Source: UMGS1307 sp964523005 (GTDB taxonomy: Bacteria; Bacillota; Clostridia; Oscillospirales; CAG-382). Taken from it: DNA of 9,518 bases. Below are positions 1 to 6,096 of the stretch, piece by piece. The stretch's first letter is position 1. The number at the start of each line of letters is the position of its first letter. The stretch spans positions 1 through 9,518 of the forward strand of contig CAZFZL010000057.1 of the NCBI GenBank assembly GCA_964523005.1, read 5' to 3'. Position numbers and translations under genes: made by a program. The notes below the pieces were generated by a model, which was given only the letters and a program-made list of their open reading frames with translations, searched no databases and was not told the DNA's origin.

Positions 1-2
1 TC

Positions 3-407
3 ACCGACGCGATCGAAAGGCTGCTGATGCCACTCAAATACATCAAGGTCCCCGTCCATGAATTTGCGATGATGATGACGATAGCGCTGCGCTTTATACC
101 GCCGCTCATCGAAGAGACTGATAAGATAATCTGCGCGCAGAAGGCACGCGGCGCCGACTTTGAGAGCGGAGGGCTCGTCCACCGCGCGAAAGCGCTTATC
201 CCCGTTATGATACCTCTGTTCATATCGTCCTTCAGACGCGCCGAGGAGCTTGCACAGGCTATGGAATGCCGCTGCTACACGGGCGGCGAAGGGCGCACGC
301 GCATGAAGGTGCTCAAAGCCGGAGCACGCGATTATATTATGCTCGCGATATCGCTTGCCTCTATAGCTGGGACGGTGATACTCAACGGGTATCCGATACT
401 GCTATGA
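3..407 (+). CDS. ecfT: EcfT, transmembrane coupling subunit of an ECF transporter (5' truncated by window edge)
   Basis: The last 134 residues of EcfT are visible; the gene begins outside the window. EcfT is the shared membrane subunit of energy-coupling-factor importers. It transmits ATP hydrolysis by the EcfA1/EcfA2 ATPases to a vitamin- or metal-binding S component. The sequence shows both cytoplasmic coupling motifs of the family: AQKARGAD (Arg codon at 147) and AMECRCY followed by GGEGRTR (Arg codon at 270). Between them is the conserved stretch around PLFISSFRRAEELA. A final hydrophobic segment ends the protein. The second motif has Cys on both sides of its Arg where Ala and often Gly or Cys are usual, a mild variation. 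The stop codon overlaps the truA start (ATGA), indicating translational coupling. In many Firmicutes the order is ecfA1-ecfA2-ecfT-truA, so the ATPase genes are expected just upstream. Confidence 0.95.
   Translation, partial: TDAIERLLMPLKYIKVPVHEFAMMMTIALRFIPPLIEETDKIICAQKARGADFESGGLVHRAKALIPVMIPLFISSFRRAEELAQAMECRCYTGGEGRTRMKVLKAGARDYIMLAISLASIAGTVILNGYPILL
404..407 (+). promoter_or_regulatory. ATGA stop/start overlap coupling ecfT and truA translation
   Basis: The truA ATG at 404-406 shares bases with the ecfT TGA at 405-407. Such 4-nt overlaps usually allow a terminating ribosome to restart, so truA output should follow ecfT translation. The overlap is read directly; the coupling is inferred. 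Confidence 0.8.
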
Positions 408-1141
408 AAACAGTCATAAAGCTCAGATTCGACGGAACGAACTACTGCGGCTGGCAGGTACAGCCGAATGCGCGCTCAGTACAGCAGACAGTCCAGGACG
501 CACTTGAAGCGCGTTACGGCAGCCGCTTTACGCTCACGGGCTGCTCACGCACCGACAGCGGTGTGCACGCGAACGAATTTGTCGCGCACATTACGGGGCT
601 TGACGAAAAATACGTAAGCTCGCTCGTGCCGGCGCTCAACAGCTCGCTTCCCGACGATATAGCCGTCACCGAAGCGTTCATCGCAGATGATTCGTTCCAC
701 GCGCGGTACAGTGTAAAGGAAAAGCAGTATACATACCTCATATTTTGCTCGTGCGTAAAGGATCCGTTTCTCGCACACCGAGCGTTCCGCACGGTGGAAA
801 GCATTGATATCGAACGCGCAAACGAGCTGTGCTGTTTCTTCACGGGCAGACACGATTTTGCCGCGTTCATGGCGTCAGGCTCAAAAATACAGGATACCGT
901 GAGGACTGTCAGCCTTTTCGAACTGCGGCAGGATACGCGCCGCGAAGGACTTTGGGCACTCAATGTGAGGGCGGACGGGTTTCTTTACAACATGGTGCGC
1001 ATAATGGCAGGAACGCTGCTTGCCGCCGCCGGCGGAAAGCTTTCTTATACAGTGCCGGAGATAATCGAAATGAAAGACCGCTCGAACGCAGGCCCGACGC
1101 TTCCGCCGTACGGTCTGTACCTGAACAAGGTATTTTATTAA
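404..1141 (+). CDS. truA: tRNA pseudouridine(38-40) synthase TruA
   Basis: This encodes 245 residues, a normal TruA length. TruA isomerises uridine to pseudouridine at positions 38, 39 and 40 in the tRNA anticodon stem-loop, in the cytoplasm. Visible family motifs are the N-terminal LRFDGTNYCGWQ strand, the catalytic loop RTDSGVHA with nucleophile Asp51, FHARYSVKEKQYTY in the middle, HDFAAFMASGS followed by DTVRTV, and ADGFLYNMVRIMAGTLL near residues 190-206. The frame stays open further upstream (ATG at 266), but that would overlap ecfT by 140 nt. The ATG at 404 begins the expected KTVIKLRFDGTNY strand and overlaps the ecfT stop by 4 nt, so I chose it. Translation is probably coupled to ecfT. 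The frequent downstream partners rplM-rpsI are absent here. Confidence 0.97.
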   Translation: MKTVIKLRFDGTNYCGWQVQPNARSVQQTVQDALEARYGSRFTLTGCSRTDSGVHANEFVAHITGLDEKYVSSLVPALNSSLPDDIAVTEAFIADDSFHARYSVKEKQYTYLIFCSCVKDPFLAHRAFRTVESIDIERANELCCFFTGRHDFAAFMASGSKIQDTVRTVSLFELRQDTRREGLWALNVRADGFLYNMVRIMAGTLLAAAGGKLSYTVPEIIEMKDRSNAGPTLPPYGLYLNKVFY

Positions 1142-1155
1142 AGCAGGAATATTCT

Positions 1156-2385
1156 ATGAAACCATTCTCAGTGTTCGGAACGCGCCGTACCGGGGTAGCT
1201 GAGCCTGTAAAGGCAACGCCTTCGGCATACTACCTCAAGCTTGCGCGGAAAATCAAATTTGTCAAGTTCTCATACGCACTTTTTATAGTGCTTTTCCTAT
1301 TGTATGCTTTTACCGTCAACAAAAACGAAATGACGATCTCAAACCTGCGCTATATGCTTAAATACATCAACATCACCTCTGCCGAAACCGTTTTGCCGAC
1401 GAGCACCGTAGTGTTTGATCATGACGACAAATCGGCGATAGCGCTGCTGCGGGACAATACGGTAATCGTCGACGGCTCCGGAATATCAGTATACGACGTG
1501 AGCAACCAACGCACACTGCGCTCCGCCTTCTCATTCACATACCCCGGAGTGCTTACGACCGAAAGTCTGATATTTGCCTATGATCTCGGCGGCGGAAGCA
1601 ACACCCTGAAAATATTCAACACATATGCTCAGCTGTATTCCTTCGGGTACGACACGCCTATATACGGCGTTTCCATCAACAGCAGCGGCGCATTCTGCGT
1701 CATTACAGCAGACAGCGGTTATGCATCCGGTATCAAGGTCTACAACAAGGACGACCTTCTTATCTACTCCAAGCAATTCGGAAACGCACACATCGTTTCC
1801 GCGGCCATCAACAGTAAAGCAGACCATGTATTGACGGTTATGCTCGATTCGGACGACGGAGATTATTTGTGCACTGTATACCGCTATGCTACGTCATATG
1901 AAGACGAGGTTAACACGCTGAAATTCCGCGACGAGATGCCGCTGCGTGTTGCGTATCTTGAAAACGACAGTTTTGTTTTTCTCACCGACGACACGCTGCG
2001 ATTCTACAGCGAGGACTGTATGTTGAAAAACACGGTTTCTTTTGATGATTTGTCTGTAAAAAGGTATTTTTTCGGTGAGGATTATGCTATAATAACATGT
2101 GCAACGCAGGTCGTCGGCAACTCAACGCAGCTTATGGTATACAACAGCGAAGGCGATGAAACCTTCGTCGGCTCATTTGACGGCGACGTTCTCAGCGCCG
2201 CACAGCACAGCGGCAAGCTGTATGTGCTGTGCGCGGGTGAGCTCCACTGCTACGATATGAGCACCGGGAAGGACACCCCAACGAAAGTCGACACGTCGTA
2301 TGATGCGCTTGTAGTCAGCGAAGCTTATGTCGCGTGCGTCTGCGAAACCGGCTCACTTGTAATAAGCACCGTTATTGAAGAATAG
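1156..2385 (+). CDS. Membrane-anchored beta-propeller-like protein, probably DUF5711 family
   Basis: This encodes 409 residues. A basic cytoplasmic N-terminus (residues 1-37, many Arg/Lys) is followed by one hydrophobic segment at about 38-53 (KFSYALFIVLFLLYAF). About 350 residues follow and are probably extracellular. They consist of repeated short beta-type blocks with alternating hydrophobic residues and turns such as DHDDKSAIALLRDN, VYDVSNQRTL, LMVYNSEGDETFVG and LHCYDMSTGK. This pattern fits a WD40/PQQ-like propeller with about 40-50-residue repeats and resembles clostridial DUF5711 proteins; the family name is from memory and not verified. No catalytic residues are recognisable. The frame is open upstream to 829 inside truA. 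The ATG at 1156 is preferred because AGGA lies upstream at 1144-1147, it sits 14 nt after the truA stop, and the extension would be antisense-like shadow of truA. An envelope sensor or scaffold role is a guess. Confidence 0.72.
   Translation: MKPFSVFGTRRTGVAEPVKATPSAYYLKLARKIKFVKFSYALFIVLFLLYAFTVNKNEMTISNLRYMLKYINITSAETVLPTSTVVFDHDDKSAIALLRDNTVIVDGSGISVYDVSNQRTLRSAFSFTYPGVLTTESLIFAYDLGGGSNTLKIFNTYAQLYSFGYDTPIYGVSINSSGAFCVITADSGYASGIKVYNKDDLLIYSKQFGNAHIVSAAINSKADHVLTVMLDSDDGDYLCTVYRYATSYEDEVNTLKFRDEMPLRVAYLENDSFVFLTDDTLRFYSEDCMLKNTVSFDDLSVKRYFFGEDYAIITCATQVVGNSTQLMVYNSEGDETFVGSFDGDVLSAAQHSGKLYVLCAGELHCYDMSTGKDTPTKVDTSYDALVVSEAYVACVCETGSLVISTVIEE
2065..2093 (+). promoter_or_regulatory. Possible intragenic extended -10 promoter for cvpA-pgsA-clpE
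   Basis: TGCTATAAT at 2085-2093 is a perfect extended -10 (TGnTATAAT). A poor -35-like TATTTT lies at 2065-2070 with a 17-nt spacer. It would start transcription near 2100, inside the propeller gene and about 345 nt before the cvpA-family start. The -10 coincides with codons for Tyr-Ala-Ile-Ile using the ATA codon common here, so chance is a real alternative. Confidence 0.25.
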
Positions 2386-2404
2386 TTTATATTCAGACAA
2401 AACA

Positions 2405-2413
2405 GAAAGGGAG
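2405..2413 (+). promoter_or_regulatory. Distal Shine-Dalgarno sequence of the cvpA-family gene
   Basis: GAAAGGGAG is the only purine-rich Shine-Dalgarno match between the stop at 2385 and the ATG at 2445. Its 3' end is 31 nt before the ATG, too far for direct use. The inverted repeat at 2413-2431 starts at its last base; if that folds, the path to the start shrinks to about 13 nt. Confidence 0.45.
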
Positions 2414-2431
2414 CTTTCGCCTGGCGAAAGC
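2413..2431 (+). promoter_or_regulatory. Perfect inverted repeat (hairpin) in the cvpA leader
   Basis: The arms GCTTTCGCC (2413-2421) and GGCGAAAGC (2423-2431) are exactly complementary around T2422. As RNA this gives about 8 bp with a CTG triloop. No U-run follows on the plus strand (ACAGCACAAAAAAATG comes next), so it is not an intrinsic terminator for the operon. It lies exactly between the Shine-Dalgarno sequence and the start codon, which suggests a role in translation initiation or RNA processing. Confidence 0.6.
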
Positions 2432-2444
2432 ACAGCACAAAAAA

Positions 2445-3155
2445 ATGGGATATGTTTTAGACCTGCTGATTATACTTATATTTGCAGCAACAGTCATTGC
2501 ATCTGCAAAGCGGGGATTTGTAAAGACCTTCATAGGTGCAGTAAGTCTTATAGCCGCCATAGCTATAGCCGTCACTTTTTCGGGACAGCTCAAGGAAGTA
2601 CTTCTTTCAACAAACATCGCATCATCGCTGCGTGATACAGTAACAGATAAGCTTGTTGAAATTTGTCCTGACGGCAACAGCTTCAACAGTGAACAGCTTA
2701 TAAAGGATAAACCCGAAGCCTTTACAGACCTGCTCGATTCCTTTGGTGCAGACATAGATGAGCTTGCTTCAAAGTACAATGAATGGATCGGGGAAAAGGT
2801 GGAGGATATCGGAGACGCAGTCGTTTCGTTTATCACGGACAACACGGTCGAAGCACTCGCAGGCGCGTTGGCGTTCATCGCACTTTTCGTAGGGACGCTC
2901 ATAGCGATGAAGATAATCGAGCTGATTGCCGATGCTGTGTTCCGGCTTCCGGTGCTTCGGACGGCAAATAAAATACTCGGCGGCATGATAGGCGCCGTAT
3001 GCGCAGCAGCGCTGATATATGCGCTTACCGCAGCAATCACTCTCCTGATGCCGTATCTTGCTTCGAAGGGTATTACGATAATCCCCGAGGATTCATTCAT
3101 TTTTCACTATTTCTGGGGTGACAACAACATACTGATTCACTTTCTGTTGAAATAA
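2445..3155 (+). CDS. CvpA family membrane protein
   Basis: This encodes 236 residues with four hydrophobic segments, at about 4-20, 28-46, 137-160 and 177-201. A soluble acidic loop (about 50-135) lies between the second and third. The first segment ends in ASAKRGFVK, the KRGF turn typical of CvpA (colicin V production) proteins, and the following GAVSLIAAIAIA also fits. Gly-rich helix 4 (KILGGMIGAVCAAAL) is likewise characteristic. In E. coli CvpA is an inner-membrane protein needed for colicin V export and envelope integrity; in Firmicutes its role is unclear. No other in-frame ATG, GTG or TTG lies between the upstream stop and 2445, so this start is fixed. Immediately before it there is only an A-run, and the nearest Shine-Dalgarno-like sequence is about 31 nt upstream, behind an inverted repeat. 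Being next to pgsA suggests an envelope function. Confidence 0.85.
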   Translation: MGYVLDLLIILIFAATVIASAKRGFVKTFIGAVSLIAAIAIAVTFSGQLKEVLLSTNIASSLRDTVTDKLVEICPDGNSFNSEQLIKDKPEAFTDLLDSFGADIDELASKYNEWIGEKVEDIGDAVVSFITDNTVEALAGALAFIALFVGTLIAMKIIELIADAVFRLPVLRTANKILGGMIGAVCAAALIYALTAAITLLMPYLASKGITIIPEDSFIFHYFWGDNNILIHFLLK

Positions 3156-3157
3156 AA

Positions 3158-3165
3158 AAGAGGAG
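3158..3165 (+). promoter_or_regulatory. Strong distal Shine-Dalgarno sequence upstream of pgsA
   Basis: AAGAGGAG lies just after the cvpA stop but 40 nt before the pgsA ATG. It abuts the 9-bp inverted repeat at 3166-3193; with the hairpin folded, 12 nt would remain between it and the ATG. A weaker AAGG at 3197-3200 also lies at ordinary distance, so pgsA may not depend on the distal site. Confidence 0.4.
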
Positions 3166-3193
3166 CGCGGCGAAAAAAATATCATTCGCCGCG
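3166..3193 (+). promoter_or_regulatory. Perfect 9-bp inverted repeat (hairpin) in the pgsA leader
   Basis: CGCGGCGAA (3166-3174) pairs perfectly with TTCGCCGCG (3185-3193) around a 10-nt A/T-rich loop. The GC-rich stem should be stable. On the plus strand it is followed by AAAAAGG, so it is not a forward terminator. On the minus strand it is followed by a T-rich stretch, but no minus-strand gene is present to end there. It has the same placement as the hairpin before the cvpA-family gene. Confidence 0.6.
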
Positions 3194-3205
3194 AAAAAGG
3201 TTCAG

Positions 3206-3769
3206 ATGAATAAAAAACAAATTCCGAATATGCTCTCGGTACTCAGACTGCTGATGATACCGGCATTCATTGCCGTTTACTTTTCGGAATACAAATTTGT
3301 AAGTCTGCTCGTTTATACATTGGCATGGATAACTGATGTGGTCGACGGATACCTTGCGAGGCGCCACAACTGGATAACAGATCTCGGAAAAATACTCGAC
3401 CCGCTCGCCGACAAGCTCATGCAGCTTGCCGCCGTGACATGTCTGATAATCGATGACAAGCTTCCGCTGTTCGTCGTGGTCGTACTTGTGATCAAAGAGC
3501 TTCTTATGCTCGCCGGCTCGATATTCATATTGCGTTCGAAACGCGTGGTGGTGGTAAGCGACTGGTTTGGGAAGATGAGTACAGCAACGATGTTCGCAGC
3601 GGTAATATTGCTTATTTTTATTGACACACCTCCGGCATGGCTCGAAACAGTATTAAGTATACTCATGGTCGCCGTGCTGCTTTTTGCTTTGATGATGTAC
3701 GCATTCAAAGCATTCGTACGCGATGACAGCACAAAGAAGAAAAAATCCAAAAAACAAATCACACAATAG
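3206..3769 (+). CDS. pgsA: CDP-diacylglycerol--glycerol-3-phosphate 3-phosphatidyltransferase
   Basis: This encodes 187 residues, the usual PgsA size. The enzyme makes phosphatidylglycerophosphate from CDP-diacylglycerol and glycerol-3-phosphate, the committed step to phosphatidylglycerol and cardiolipin, in the cytoplasmic membrane. The complete CDP-alcohol phosphotransferase signature is present with exact spacing (DG-x2-AR-x8-G-x3-D-x3-D): Asp47, Gly48, Ala51, Arg52, Gly61, Asp65 and Asp69. The N-terminus IPNMLSVLRLLMIPAF is the typical PgsA start. Several hydrophobic segments follow, and the C-terminus is a Lys-rich tail (KKKKSKK). The GP-type substrate assignment over other CDP-alcohol transferases rests on length and N-terminal motif, so PgsA is very likely but not proven. 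The start at 3206 has a short AAGG five bases upstream. A stronger AAGAGGAG lies 40 nt upstream, with a 9-bp hairpin in between. Confidence 0.93.
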   Translation: MNKKQIPNMLSVLRLLMIPAFIAVYFSEYKFVSLLVYTLAWITDVVDGYLARRHNWITDLGKILDPLADKLMQLAAVTCLIIDDKLPLFVVVVLVIKELLMLAGSIFILRSKRVVVVSDWFGKMSTATMFAAVILLIFIDTPPAWLETVLSILMVAVLLFALMMYAFKAFVRDDSTKKKKSKKQITQ

Positions 3770-3796
3770 TATCGTCCGGCGTTTTTGCCCGGAACC

Positions 3797-3803
3797 GGAA
3801 AGG
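3797..3803 (+). promoter_or_regulatory. Shine-Dalgarno sequence fixing the clpE start at 3813
   Basis: GGAAAGG ends nine bases before the ATG at 3813. It supports this start over the in-frame ATG at 3723 inside pgsA. A short inverted repeat (TCCGG at 3775-3779, CCGGA at 3789-3793) sits just upstream of it but does not separate it from the start codon. Confidence 0.6.
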
Positions 3804-3812
3804 CATTTTTAT

Positions 3813-6071
3813 ATGAATCTCAGATTATGCTCAAGATGCAAACAGCGGGTCGCGGTCGTTTTCGTGACCAGGATAGAGGGGAAAGAGTCTTTCAACGAAG
3901 GACTGTGTATCAAATGCGCAAAGGAGCTCGGTATAAAACCGATATCCGACATAATGGATAAGTTAGGCGTCTCTGAGGACGACCTCGACGCAATGACGGG
4001 TGATCTCAACGCACTTACTGAAAGCGGAAACACTGACGACGAAGGCAGAGCACCGGCTATCGACCTTGAAAAGCTCTTCAGCGGGCAGCTTCCGCAGCAG
4101 GCACCCGAAAGCAAAGGCAGCAGCAGACGCGAACAGGAGCCGAAAAAGCAGGAAAAGCAATATAAAAATCTAAATCAATTCTGTATAAATCTCACTCAAC
4201 GTGCATACGAAGGCAAGCTTGACCGAATCGTCGGGCGCGACAGCGAGCTTGAGCGTGTTATGCAAATACTTTGCCGCCGCCAGAAAAACAACCCGTGTCT
4301 GATAGGTGAGCCGGGCGTCGGTAAGACAGCGATTGCCGAAGCGTTAGCCATGCGTATTGCAGAGGGAAACGTCCCGGCAAAGCTGGAAAATAAAAACGTG
4401 ATGCTCGTGGATATGACATCGATCGTCGCAGGGACACAATTCCGCGGACAGTTTGAGACACGTATGAAGGGCATCATCGATGAAGCGAAGGCTGCCGGCA
4501 ACGTTATACTCGTGATCGACGAAGTGCATTCGATCGTCGCCGCAGGCGACGCGGAGGGCGGTATGAACGCCGCCAACATTCTTAAGCCTGCACTTTCGCG
4601 CGGCGAGATACAGATAATCGGTTCGACGACACTTACGGAATACCGCAAGCATATAGAAAAGGACAGCGCTCTCGAAAGGCGTTTTCAAACAGTTACCGTT
4701 GCGGAGCCGTCCGTCGAATCAACTGTAAAAATATTGCTCGGCATTAAAAAATACTATGAGCAATATCATGGAATAAAGATACCGGATCAGCTTGTGCGCC
4801 GCATCGCGGTGCTGTCGGAGCGTTATATCACCGACCGATTTCTGCCGGACAAGGCGATAGACCTTATGGATGAAGCGGCGTCGCAGATGGCAATGAATTC
4901 ACCGATCGTCAATGATGTCGAAAAAATTTCAAAAGAGCTTATGCAGGTCGTCAGAGAAAAAGAAGAGCTTGAAGGCAAGCCGGAAAAGGATGAGGAGACG
5001 TATAAGCTAATCGCTCAAAAAACGACGCTGGAAAAGCAGCTTCGCGATAGATTCGATTCGCTCTCGGCACAACGCGACAAGCTTGAGCTGACGGAAAACG
5101 ACATTGCAAAGGTGATAGAGATATGGACCGGGATACCGGCAAGCAACATATCAGAGAACGAATTTGAGAAGATATCACGCATAGAAGAAGCGCTCAAGGA
5201 CCGGATAGTCGGTCAGGACGAAGCCATCACCAAAATAGCGAAATCGATAAAGCGTTCCAGGGCAGGAATATCATATAAAAAGAAGCCTGTTTCGTTCATA
5301 TTTGCCGGTACGACAGGCGTAGGCAAGACAGAGCTTGTGAAGGTGCTTGCAAAATATCTGTTCGACACGCCGGAGTCGCTGGTACGTCTCGACATGTCGG
5401 AGTTTATGGAAAAGCACAGTGTTTCGCGTATAATAGGATCGCCTCCGGGATATGTCGGATACGATGACGCCGGACAGCTCACCGAAAAGATTCGCCGCAA
5501 GCCGTACACTGTGGTGCTGTTCGACGAGATCGAAAAAGCGCACCCGGACGTGCTGAATATCCTCCTTCAGATACTTGACGACGGCAGAATAACCGACGCA
5601 CACGGCAAGGAAGTCAACTTTGAGAACGCGATTATCGTAATGACTACGAACGCCGGAAGCGACGTCAGCTCTTCGCTCGCAGGCTTCGGAAAGACAGCGC
5701 ATCAAAGCGACACCGAGCGCGTCATGAAATCTCTCGAAGGCTTCCTCCGGCCGGAATTTATCAACAGAGTCGACGATATCGTGGTGTTCAACAGGCTCAC
5801 AAAGGAAAACTTCGCTGCAATATGCCGCATCATGCTCGGCGATCTGCAAAGCATTCTCAGCGAAAAAGGCATCACCCTCACCTATACTGACACGGCAGTA
5901 CAATACCTTGTCGACAAGGGCTTTTCGGAAAAATACGGTGCGCGCAACCTCAGAAGGCTCATACAGACCGATATAGAGGACAGACTCGCAGCGATGATAG
6001 TCGATTCAAGGAGCAGCGACGGGCGCTCGTTCGCCATAGACGCCGCCGACGGAGCGCTTAAAATAAACTGA
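3813..6071 (+). CDS. clpE: ClpE-type ATP-dependent Clp protease ATP-binding subunit
   Basis: This encodes 752 residues, a Hsp100 AAA+ unfoldase that feeds substrates to ClpP. The N-terminus is not the double ClpN repeat of ClpC/ClpA. It is a four-Cys zinc-finger-like module (Cys6, Cys9, Cys32, Cys35) as in ClpE and McsA. A low-complexity charged linker (about 70-120) follows. AAA module 1 has Walker A GEPGVGKT (165-172), Walker B ending Asp236-Glu237 and an arginine-finger-like ALERRF. A short coiled-coil middle domain spans about 362-430. AAA module 2 has Walker A GTTGVGKT (499-506), Walker B Asp571-Glu572, TTNAG sensor and RPEFINRVDD. At the usual ClpP-docking loop position the sequence reads AGF (623-625) instead of the common L/V/I-GF. 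An earlier in-frame ATG at 3723 lies inside pgsA. The ATG at 3813 starts directly before the zinc finger and has GGAAAGG nine bases upstream. No CtsR or CIRCE operator is visible, nor are ctsR or mcsAB nearby. Confidence 0.9.
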   Translation: MNLRLCSRCKQRVAVVFVTRIEGKESFNEGLCIKCAKELGIKPISDIMDKLGVSEDDLDAMTGDLNALTESGNTDDEGRAPAIDLEKLFSGQLPQQAPESKGSSRREQEPKKQEKQYKNLNQFCINLTQRAYEGKLDRIVGRDSELERVMQILCRRQKNNPCLIGEPGVGKTAIAEALAMRIAEGNVPAKLENKNVMLVDMTSIVAGTQFRGQFETRMKGIIDEAKAAGNVILVIDEVHSIVAAGDAEGGMNAANILKPALSRGEIQIIGSTTLTEYRKHIEKDSALERRFQTVTVAEPSVESTVKILLGIKKYYEQYHGIKIPDQLVRRIAVLSERYITDRFLPDKAIDLMDEAASQMAMNSPIVNDVEKISKELMQVVREKEELEGKPEKDEETYKLIAQKTTLEKQLRDRFDSLSAQRDKLELTENDIAKVIEIWTGIPASNISENEFEKISRIEEALKDRIVGQDEAITKIAKSIKRSRAGISYKKKPVSFIFAGTTGVGKTELVKVLAKYLFDTPESLVRLDMSEFMEKHSVSRIIGSPPGYVGYDDAGQLTEKIRRKPYTVVLFDEIEKAHPDVLNILLQILDDGRITDAHGKEVNFENAIIVMTTNAGSDVSSSLAGFGKTAHQSDTERVMKSLEGFLRPEFINRVDDIVVFNRLTKENFAAICRIMLGDLQSILSEKGITLTYTDTAVQYLVDKGFSEKYGARNLRRLIQTDIEDRLAAMIVDSRSSDGRSFAIDAADGALKIN

Positions 6072-6096
6072 AAGTAATCATATAACGGGAAAAGCA

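Noticed and set aside
2413..2431. Reading the cvpA leader hairpin as an intrinsic terminator
   Set aside because: No U-tract follows on the plus strand; the downstream gene starts 14 nt later.
2375..2635. An 86-codon small frame across the propeller/cvpA gap
   Set aside because: Mostly overlaps the CvpA-family gene in another frame, with a Cys/His/Ser-rich product and no conserved pattern.
2393..3100. A 235-codon minus-strand frame across the CvpA-family gene
   Set aside because: Ser/Ala/Ile-rich product typical of an antisense shadow of a membrane protein; the plus-strand frame has clear CvpA features.
3621..3663. Perfect -35 hexamer TTGACA inside pgsA, as a clpE promoter
   Set aside because: At 16-18 nt spacing there is no -10; the AT-rich TATTAA/TATACT lies 24-31 nt away.
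3723..3812. Upstream in-frame ATG at 3723 as the clpE start
   Set aside because: It lies inside pgsA, encodes 30 residues with no family similarity and has no good ribosome-binding site; GGAAAGG and the zinc finger support 3813.
5271..5903. A 210-codon minus-strand frame across the second AAA module of clpE
   Set aside because: Lies wholly over well-conserved Clp motifs in the opposite strand and shows no domain of its own.
6058..6086. Promoter-like TTAAAA, 17-nt spacer, TATAAC before the P-type ATPase homologue
   Set aside because: Transcription would start only a few bases before the ATG, removing the GGGA ribosome-binding site. The match is also imperfect in an AT-rich gap.
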